A program made the translations under genes and the position numbers. Under the pieces are notes generated by a model that was not told the origin of the DNA, did no database searches, and worked only from the letters and a program-made list of their open reading frames with translations. Below are positions 8,853 through 15,159 of a stretch of DNA of 64,000 nucleotides, one piece after another (the first letter of the stretch is position 1; every line of letters begins with the position of its first letter). The stretch is taken from the NCBI GenBank assembly GCA_964615905.1, contig CAZTUB010000014.1:62001-126000 (forward strand), in the 5' to 3' direction. This DNA comes from DATLMR01 sp964615905 (GTDB lineage: Bacteria; Acidobacteriota; Blastocatellia; UBA7656).

Positions 8853-8890
8853 CGTAAGCCATATTCGTAGAGATACGGGTATGGCTTACG
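8853..8890 (+). terminator. Long hairpin between precursor 3 and ligase genes
   Basis: CGTAAGCCATA (8853-8863) pairs with TATGGCTTACG (8880-8890). The stem continues inward through two G-T wobbles and CGTA/TACG to a GAGA tetraloop, giving about 17 bp. The following bases GCTTTATT are only weakly T-rich. It is well placed to make precursor transcripts more abundant than ligase transcripts by partial termination. Confidence 0.6.
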
Positions 8891-8945
8891 GCTTTATTCG
8901 AGCCTTACCTGAGTTCCGGCAAGCCCCGCCCGCTATTTTTAGACT

Positions 8946-9971
8946 ATGGTGAATGAATCAGAGCGCGACGTTGTCTTGATACTTACGCATAGCGGCGACT
9001 TTTTCACTGTGGATCGAGTCGAGGAGGCTCTGCTTGGTAGAGGTGCGCGCGTCTTCCGATTAAACACGGACCTGTTTCCACTCGAAATAAAACTCGCCGC
9101 CAGATTAACACCCGATGGGCTCGGACATATTATACGAGATCGAGACGCTCGTCTCGACGCGAGCGAAGTGCGGGCCGTGTGGGCGCGCAAGATCTGGACG
9201 CCTAAGATGGACGAGAGTCTCGCCCCGAAGTTTCATGAAATGTGTATACGCGAAAGCTCCGCGATGTTGTACGGCTTCTTAGATTATTTTCATCAAGCGC
9301 GCTGGATAAATAACCCGCAACGAAGTTTAGACGCGGAAAACAAGCTTCGCCAACTGAGATTGGCCACGGCGGTCGGGCTGATAATTCCTCGAACGCTCGT
9401 GACGAATGATCCTGAGCAAGCGCGCGCCTTCTTCAATGAGCTTGGAGGCAAGATGGTGGCGAAACTGCTCAGACCTCTATCGGTGAGCATGGGAACCGCT
9501 CCCTTGTTCGTTTATACCAGCGATGTTAGGGAAGAGGACCTGGCAGAAGCGGAGATGCTGCGCCACAGCCCGATGGTGTTTCAGGAGCGTATCGCAAAAG
9601 CTATCGAGTTGCGCGTCGCTTATGTTGATGGAAACTGTTTCGTGGGCGGGATAGAGGCTGGCCGCTCATTGAGGGGACAGACGGATTGGCGGCTATCCGG
9701 CCCTGACGAGTGTCCCTGGATTCGAGCCGAAATCCCAAAAGATATTGAAACACGCCTTCGAGCTTTAATGCAGAAACTCGGTCTGGTTTATGGCGCTATA
9801 GATTTGATAAGGACCCCGGACGGGGAACACATCTTCCTTGAAGTCAACCCGGGCGGCGAGTGGGGGATGCTGGAGCGGGACCTCGCTCACCCTATATCAG
9901 ATGCGTTGGCCGAAGCTCTTTTGAAGCGAGCAGGAGATTATGATGACGGTTTTGATAATTACCAAGAGTGA
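8946..9971 (+). CDS. MvdC/MdnB-like ATP-grasp graspetide ligase (lactam-forming type)
   Basis: ATP-grasp macrocyclase of 341 aa. The N-terminus VVLILTHSGDFFTVDRVEEA strongly resembles cyanobacterial MvdC/MdnB, which closes the Lys-Glu amide after the esters are made. The central part carries the ATP-grasp lysine region (KMVAKLLRPL), and the C-terminus the metal-binding motif LEVNPGGEWGMLE. By analogy it joins the core Lys side chain to the terminal Glu of each TxKYPSDxDE core, bound through the PFFxRYLE leader. No clear ribosome site precedes the ATG at 8946, so the exact start is uncertain by a few codons. It overlaps the next ligase by about 30 bases, so the two are translationally coupled. 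Confidence 0.9.
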   Translation: MVNESERDVVLILTHSGDFFTVDRVEEALLGRGARVFRLNTDLFPLEIKLAARLTPDGLGHIIRDRDARLDASEVRAVWARKIWTPKMDESLAPKFHEMCIRESSAMLYGFLDYFHQARWINNPQRSLDAENKLRQLRLATAVGLIIPRTLVTNDPEQARAFFNELGGKMVAKLLRPLSVSMGTAPLFVYTSDVREEDLAEAEMLRHSPMVFQERIAKAIELRVAYVDGNCFVGGIEAGRSLRGQTDWRLSGPDECPWIRAEIPKDIETRLRALMQKLGLVYGAIDLIRTPDGEHIFLEVNPGGEWGMLERDLAHPISDALAEALLKRAGDYDDGFDNYQE

Positions 9972-10950
9972 CGATAACGAAAGCATCGGATTTGTGACGC
10001 AGGCAATCGAGGAACGAGGCGGGAATGTTTTCCGATTCGACACAGACCGCTTTCCAACGGAGATAAGGCTGATAGCTCGTTACGGCAGTGATGCGGACAG
10101 ACTTATTCTCGCCTCCGAGCAAGGAGAGCTTGATCTACAAGATGTTTCTGCAATCTGGCATCGCAGGCTCAACATCGGTGGAAAGATTCCCAAAACTATC
10201 GAGCAGCAACTTCGTGGCGCATCCGTAGGCGAATCGCGAGCGACAGTGATGGGTATGCTTGCGAGCATAAAAGCATTTCGCATAGATCAGGTTCAGCACA
10301 TACGCCATGCAGAAAACAAACAGCTACAGCTTCAGATTGCTCGCGAATTGAATTTAGAGGTCCCTCGCACATTGATCACGAACGACCCCGAGGCTGTAAG
10401 GGAGTTTGCGAAGTCCTGCGAAAACGGCCTCGTCACCAAAATGCTTTCATCATTTGCGGTTTATGAAAACGGGCAAGAGAGAGTCGTCTTCACCAACCCG
10501 GTTAAGCCGCAAGACCTGGAAGACCTTTCAGGTCTGCGACTGTGTCCGATGACATTTCAGGAGATGATTCCAAAGCGGCTGGAGCTCCGCGTCACGGTAG
10601 TAGGTCAAAATGTATTCAGCGCCTCGATAAATTCTCAAGTGTCCGAGCGGGCGATTCACGATTGGCGCAGAGACGGCTTAGGGTTACTCGAAGAATGGGA
10701 GCCGTACGACCTGCCCGACGACATCAAAGGGCGATTACTTGGCCTCATGGATTATTTTGGATTGAACTATGGGGCGATAGACATCATAGTGACTCCCGAC
10801 GGACGGCACGTATTCTTAGAAGTAAATCCGGCAGGAGAGTTCTTCTGGCTGGAGCGTTCCCCCGGCCTGCCAATCTCGAAAGCTATTGCAGATGTCTTGC
10901 TGGGGCTTGCTCCACGGCGAGAGCGTGCCTTAGCTCTACAGCCAAGCTAA
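9943..10950 (+). CDS. MvdD/MdnC-like ATP-grasp graspetide ligase (lactone-forming type)
   Basis: Second ATP-grasp ligase of 335 aa. Its start MTVLIITKSDDNESI is typical of the MvdD/MdnC group, which forms the two omega-ester bonds (Thr-Asp and Ser-Glu/Asp) first. The C-terminal ATP-grasp motif is LEVNPAGEFFWLE. AGGAG at 9932-9936 favours the ATG at 9943 over the adjacent one at 9940. The gene begins inside the end of the upstream ligase, and the two proteins are clear paralogues. No GNAT acetyltransferase (MvdB-type) follows: the next recognisable sequence is the truncated CoA-ligase copy, so the cluster ends here. Confidence 0.9.
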   Translation: MTVLIITKSDDNESIGFVTQAIEERGGNVFRFDTDRFPTEIRLIARYGSDADRLILASEQGELDLQDVSAIWHRRLNIGGKIPKTIEQQLRGASVGESRATVMGMLASIKAFRIDQVQHIRHAENKQLQLQIARELNLEVPRTLITNDPEAVREFAKSCENGLVTKMLSSFAVYENGQERVVFTNPVKPQDLEDLSGLRLCPMTFQEMIPKRLELRVTVVGQNVFSASINSQVSERAIHDWRRDGLGLLEEWEPYDLPDDIKGRLLGLMDYFGLNYGAIDIIVTPDGRHVFLEVNPAGEFFWLERSPGLPISKAIADVLLGLAPRRERALALQPS

Positions 10951-10977
10951 CGATAGACTGTTACTGTCAACCCGCAG

Positions 10978-11316
10978 TCAATCTATAGCGTTCAGGACTG
11001 TGCCGGAACTACTGCGGACAGAGCTTTCCCCCGTCCCGCCGTTGACCATGGTGATCACGGCCCCGATCTTTGCGATGGCGAACCACGTCGCCACGAATTC
11101 AATCGAGTCGGGAAGCGCCATCAACACGCGGTCTTCCATCTCTACGCCGAGCGACACGAGGGCGTTCGCCATGCGGTTGGCCATCTGCTGCACTTGCGAG
11201 TAGGTGTACTTCTCGTCTTTAAAGTAAACCGCAACCTTGTCGCCGAACCCTTCCTCGATGCGGTCACCAAGGAAGTATGTGGCCATGTTGAATCGCTCTG
11301 GAAACGAGACGGTCAT
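10978..11316 (-). pseudogene. Truncated 5' copy of the acyl-CoA ligase gene
   Basis: Reads from an ATG at 11316 as 112 aa. Residues 4 to about 92 match the N-terminus of the intact ligase at 1-1483, then the frame runs into unrelated residues (GGTGESSVRSS) and a stop at 10978. Nucleotide identity spans 11041-11310 against 1208-1477, a constant offset of 9833, with about 8 mismatches. It lacks the AMP-binding motif and the whole catalytic part, so it cannot be a functional ligase. It sits just downstream of the UspA gene on the same strand, probably the original position of the ligase before the graspetide block arrived. Confidence 0.85.
11041..11310. repeat. Direct repeat, right copy (left copy 1208-1477)
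   Basis: About 270 bases, roughly 97% identical to 1208-1477 and in the same orientation. The two copies flank the graspetide cluster and could recombine to delete 9.8 kb, leaving one complete ligase gene. Confidence 0.85.
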
Positions 11317-11466
11317 GCTTCTAGCGCTCCGGCAAGGGGGTTTAACGGCGAGCAGTATAACGTATTTGATCTACGCGATAGATCGCAGACGGCCCGGCTC
11401 TATGGAGATTCCGGTTGGGGTATGCCACGGCCAGCAGGCGGTGGTTGTTCAAGTCTTGCCTGTTTT

Positions 11467-12393
11467 TTAATCGCTCGCCTCGGCGGCGCGTATGACCTCT
11501 ACCGAACAGTGAGCGCGCGCCGCGACGGATGTTGATACGCTGCCGAGCAGGAAACGCTCGATGGCTCTCAGCCCTCGCGCCCCCACGAATATAGCGTCGG
11601 CATTCCACTCTTCCGCCTCGTCGACGAGCACACGCTTCGGATCGCCGTATCGAACCTTTGTCGAAACCGACAACCCGGATTCGCGCAACTTTTCGGCCGC
11701 AGCCGTAACGATCTTATCCGCGCTGGTTTGCTCGTCATCGAACGTCTCGGACCAGACCAGGCCGCCCATCAACAGTTCGGGCGCGGCGACCACAAGCGCT
11801 TCGCTGCCCGCAGGCCATGCGCGTCGTCGAGCGGTTTCGACGGCCAGTTCGGCATACGCAGAGCCGTCCACCCCTATCACGATTCGCACGGGGGCGTCGC
11901 CGGTCTCTTCGCGTCCGCGAGCTACGCGCACAGCCCCGCGCGCGTGAGTGACGATCTTTTGCGAAACGCTGCCCAGAACGGCCCGCCCGACCGCCGTGCG
12001 ACCGTGAGAGCCGACGACGATGAGGTCGGGACGCCACTCGTCCGCCCTCTTTATAACGGCCCACGCGGGCGCGTCGGCCGTGGCTTCCGCCCGCACGTCC
12101 CAGGCGGGAAACCTTGACTGGATTGATTGTACGGCTTCGGCCGCCATCGCCCTGGCTTTGTCTAAGGCCTGCTCGGCCTCTTTGCGCTCTTTGCTCCAGG
12201 AGTCCGGGTACATCTTCGAGTATGCGGGCGTTTGACTCTCGTCACCGGGCGACGCCAGTATCCACACATCGGCTGCGGATAGGACTATTGCCTCTGCCTC
12301 GTCGGGCAGGCCCGCTCGCTGCAAATCCGCAAGGGCGAGCTTTGCGCCGTCCGAGCCGTCATAGGCTATCAGTATCTTCATCTTTTCAGTCAC
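11467..12393 (-). CDS. Tandem universal stress protein (two UspA domains)
   Basis: Cytoplasmic stress protein of 308 aa with two UspA domains in tandem (about residues 5-140 and 160-300). Each has the nucleotide-binding loop: GSHGRTAVGRAVLGSVS in the first and GARGLRAIERFLLGSVS in the second. ATP binding is therefore likely for both halves. The start is GTG at 12393 with AAGGAG six bases upstream; an internal ATG at 12381 also begins a typical domain (MKILIAYDGSDG). The truncated ligase follows on the same strand after 150 bases, which contain a small GATCTA-N5-TAGATC inverted repeat (11368-11384). The stress signal it responds to cannot be read from sequence. Confidence 0.9.
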   Translation of the reverse strand: MTEKMKILIAYDGSDGAKLALADLQRAGLPDEAEAIVLSAADVWILASPGDESQTPAYSKMYPDSWSKERKEAEQALDKARAMAAEAVQSIQSRFPAWDVRAEATADAPAWAVIKRADEWRPDLIVVGSHGRTAVGRAVLGSVSQKIVTHARGAVRVARGREETGDAPVRIVIGVDGSAYAELAVETARRRAWPAGSEALVVAAPELLMGGLVWSETFDDEQTSADKIVTAAAEKLRESGLSVSTKVRYGDPKRVLVDEAEEWNADAIFVGARGLRAIERFLLGSVSTSVAARAHCSVEVIRAAEASD

Positions 12394-12420
12394 GGCCTCT
12401 CCTTTATCGCGGCTCTTCGA

Positions 12421-12717
12421 GTGGTTGTTGTCGATTCTTGTCTAGCTTTAGCGGCCTTGCGCGGCGCTTACGATTTTATAGGAAAACCGGGCGACCTCAA
12501 AGAGGTTCAAGTGACGATCCGCAACGGGATCGAGACCGTGTCGCTTCGCCTTGAGGGGGTGCGCAAGTTCAGCTTTGATCAAATAGCCGGCCAATCCCCG
12601 GGCAGGCGCGCGTTGTATCAGCTTGCACGCAAGGAAGAGGTGTTTGAGCAAGCTAAAGGCCTTGGTAGGAAAGCTGAAATATCTTATCTTATAACACCAT
12701 ACAGGCTTGGAAGCTAA
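12421..12717 (+). pseudogene. Remnant of sigma-54-type (NtrC-like) response regulator
   Basis: The frame contains GAYDFIGKPGDLKEVQVTIR, which matches the end of a receiver domain of NtrC-type regulators, followed by FDQIAGQSPGRRALYQLARK, which matches the entry into their AAA+ domain (normally IIGQSPAMRxVY). Both ends are missing: no phospho-acceptor Asp region and no Walker A follow. The reading decays into unrelated sequence after about codon 75. This is most likely a decayed fragment. The short gap 12718-12826 to the amidase shows nothing else. Confidence 0.6.
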
Positions 12718-12826
12718 AGCACCGATGGTGTTGCTTTATCGCAATCTATTCATTCGGTATCTCCCCGTGTAGGGATATTGGAGGGGTAGGCAATTCAACA
12801 CCCGGCTTTATCGGAAAGGGGCAGTC

Positions 12827-13642
12827 ATGAAAATATCGCAGGGTAAGTTCATACTCTTCGACGTTGCCGAATTCGCCAGCTGGTTGGACTCCATATCGGT
12901 CAATCGCGCCATACGCTTGATCCAGAACCATCACACATACAGGCCGTCTTATGAAGCATTCAACGACAATCATTTTGCGCTGCTCAAAGGCATGGAGGAG
13001 TACCACGTGAAAGAGCGCGGGTTCTCGGAGATAGCCCAGAACCTGACCACGTTCCCGGACGGCACAATCGCCGTCTGCCGGTCTCTTAACAAGGACCCTG
13101 CCGGGACGAAGGGGGCCAATGCAGGCGGAATCTGTATCGAAAACCTGGGCGATTTTGATAACGGCAAGGACAAGATGACCCCCGCCCACAGCGCTACCAT
13201 AATCAAGCTCAACGCGCTGCTCTGTAAGCGGTTCGGGTTACAGCCCAGTTCCAAGACGATCATTTATCACCACTGGTACGACCTCGATACGGGGAAGAGG
13301 ACGAACGGGACCGGCACCACAAAGTCGTGTCCGGGAACAGGGTTCTTTGGGGGGAACAAGGTCGGTAAGGCGGAAGCCAACTTTATCCCGTTGATCGCGC
13401 GTGAGCTTCGAGGGCCGGGCGTCATAGCGCCCGCGCCGCGCGGCGTAATCATCCTGACCGGTCGTGTAAAGGCCGATACCCTCAGTGTCAGAGCGCTTGC
13501 AAGCGCCTCGGCCAAAAAGATCACCGAGCTAAACAAAGGGGTCGTCGTTAACGCGTATGAAGTGAGCAACAACTGGTGGAGGATACACCCGCAGGAATCT
13601 CAATGGGTCAGCGGCCGGTTTGTCGACAGGATAACAGACTGA
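12827..13642 (+). CDS. N-acetylmuramoyl-L-alanine amidase / PGRP-like protein with SH3 domain
   Basis: Peptidoglycan amidase of 271 aa. The amidase_2/PGRP domain (about residues 1-195) has zinc ligands recognisable as His35/36 (NHHTYRPSY), His148/149 (YHHWYD) and Cys168 (KSCPG). A C-terminal bacterial SH3-like domain (about 205-270, ending WVSGRFVDRI) would bind the cell wall. There is no signal peptide, so it acts in the cytoplasm, after lysis, or by another release route; phage-like endolysin or effector origins are possible. AAAGGGG upstream supports the ATG at 12827. It is convergent with the cyanophycinase gene, 20 bases away. Confidence 0.85.
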   Translation: MKISQGKFILFDVAEFASWLDSISVNRAIRLIQNHHTYRPSYEAFNDNHFALLKGMEEYHVKERGFSEIAQNLTTFPDGTIAVCRSLNKDPAGTKGANAGGICIENLGDFDNGKDKMTPAHSATIIKLNALLCKRFGLQPSSKTIIYHHWYDLDTGKRTNGTGTTKSCPGTGFFGGNKVGKAEANFIPLIARELRGPGVIAPAPRGVIILTGRVKADTLSVRALASASAKKITELNKGVVVNAYEVSNNWWRIHPQESQWVSGRFVDRITD

Positions 13643-13662
13643 AGAGTCGACCCGGCCGTCGA

Positions 13663-14508
13663 TTACTTTTCATCTTTTCTAAGCAAGGCTCTGGCAGCCT
13701 TGCCTTTCAGTTTTTCGGGCCTGCGCGCGGAAAGGTCGAATCTGTCCCCCTGGCTGAGCACGTGCAGCTTCACATCGTACATAGAGACGGCAACGTCGGG
13801 CTCTTCTTCGGCGATGTTTGAATATGTGATCCCCGCGCCGTCTATCACAGAGACTGCGCCGTCTCCCAGCACGTAAAAACTCTGCTCGCGCTCGATTATG
13901 ATCGCGGTGTTCTCGTCTATGCCGAGGCCGATGTTCTTCGGGTTCTGAGCGATTGCCCCAAGCAGCCGCCCCATACGCCCGCGCTCTGCGAAATGCTGGT
14001 CTATGATGACGCCCTGTATGAGGCCGAGCCCCGGCGCGAGTTTCAGCGAGTCTTCTACGCGGTGCGACCCTTCGCTCTCGCCCCCCACTATCATCGTCTC
14101 GCACATGACGGACGCGCCCGCGCTCGTACCCGCAATCACCCCGCCCGATTCGTATATCCGCCTGATCCGCTCGTATACGGGCGTGTCGCCGATCTGGCTT
14201 GTGATCTTTAACTGGTCCCCGCCCGTGAAAAAGACCGCCACCGCGTCGTCGAGCGCGCTCGCCTTGCGCTCATCCCTGGCTTCGTGGCGCTCGTCGATCT
14301 CAAGCTTCGAGATATGTTTTACCCCCAGCCTGCGAAAGATGCGGTCGTAGTCTTCAAACATGCCCGCAGGCTCTTTCGTAGCTACGGTCGTTATGACAAG
14401 CTTGCCCGCGCCGGTTCTTCGCGCAACCTCTTTCAAGATGGCCCGGTCGCCTTTTTTGTCTTCGTGCCCGCCGATAACGATCAAAGCGCGGTCGTTCCTG
14501 TTTGCCAT
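13663..14508 (-). CDS. cphB: Cyanophycinase (S51 family)
   Basis: Serine peptidase of 281 aa of the S51 group, which releases beta-Asp-Arg dipeptides from cyanophycin. The nucleophile is Ser129 in AGTSAGAS, and FFTGGDQ (93-99) is the second family motif. Length is normal for the family and there is no signal peptide, so it is probably cytoplasmic. No cyanophycin synthetase (cphA) or isoaspartyl dipeptidase is in the window, so the polymer may be made elsewhere in the genome or the enzyme may act on other beta-aspartyl substrates. The 291-base divergent gap to PadR holds the PadR promoter. Confidence 0.9.
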   Translation of the reverse strand: MANRNDRALIVIGGHEDKKGDRAILKEVARRTGAGKLVITTVATKEPAGMFEDYDRIFRRLGVKHISKLEIDERHEARDERKASALDDAVAVFFTGGDQLKITSQIGDTPVYERIRRIYESGGVIAGTSAGASVMCETMIVGGESEGSHRVEDSLKLAPGLGLIQGVIIDQHFAERGRMGRLLGAIAQNPKNIGLGIDENTAIIIEREQSFYVLGDGAVSVIDGAGITYSNIAEEEPDVAVSMYDVKLHVLSQGDRFDLSARRPEKLKGKAARALLRKDEK

Positions 14509-14770
14509 ATGTGCGGTCCCTTTCCCGGCCCTTCTGTGAGTGCAATCAATGTGCCCTTGCTATCGGCCTGAAATTGCGGCTGCGCGCGCAATTGTGACGC
14601 ACGGGTGAGTCAGACTTGATGCGCTCTGCTGCACGGCGTGGGCGCAAGCGACAGCAACAGCTTTGCCTGTCTGCTCTCGCATGGGATGGTTATGCCCGGG
14701 AAGTGGGATCATCTGAATCCCGATGTGACGTTCCCCGGAACCGGCCAAAAAGATCGGGCGAAAAATCTTT

Positions 14771-14799
14771 TTGACAGATTATATGTTTCACAGTAATAT
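14771..14799 (+). promoter_or_regulatory. Strong promoter of the padR-ADOP operon
   Basis: Perfect TTGACA at 14771-14776, a 17-base spacer, and TAATAT at 14794-14799. The -10 abuts the first possible GTG (14800), so transcription should begin near 14806, where another in-frame GTG lies: the mRNA may be leaderless. CACAG at 14789-14793 and CTGTG at 14804-14808 form an inverted repeat over the -10, a plausible PadR operator. Confidence 0.7.
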
Positions 14800-15159
14800 G
14801 TGGCTGTGCAATATAACATTTCACAGATACTGGAACGCGAGCTGAAAAAAGGGAGCGCAGAGCTTTTGATCCTCTCCCTGGTGGAGCACAGGCCCAGGCA
14901 CGGATACGAGATCAGCAAGCTGATCGAGACCCGGTCCGACGGCGTGCTGCAATTCAACGTGGCCTCGCTTTATCCGCTGCTGTACAGGCTTGAGAAGCGG
15001 GGCTGGATTCAGGGCCGCTGGGTCGAGAAGGCGGGGCAGCGGCGGCGGCGTTATTACCGACTGACCACCGAAGGCAAGAAGGTGCTGGCCGCGCAGCGCA
15101 GCAACTGGCAGTCATTTGTCGAGGCGATAAACCGCGTGACCGGGGCGGAAAATGCGTAA
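14800..15159 (+). CDS. PadR-family transcriptional regulator
   Basis: Winged-helix repressor of 119 aa (117 if the GTG at 14806 is used). It shows the PadR pattern KGSAELLILSLVEHRPRHGY, then EISKLIETR, and the wing QRRRRYYRLTTEGKKVL. PadR proteins commonly sit directly before ADOP-type permeases in Acidobacteria, as here: the genes overlap by 8 bases. It probably represses its own promoter, whose -10 overlaps an inverted repeat. The inducer is unknown. Confidence 0.9.
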   Translation: MAVQYNISQILERELKKGSAELLILSLVEHRPRHGYEISKLIETRSDGVLQFNVASLYPLLYRLEKRGWIQGRWVEKAGQRRRRYYRLTTEGKKVLAAQRSNWQSFVEAINRVTGAENA

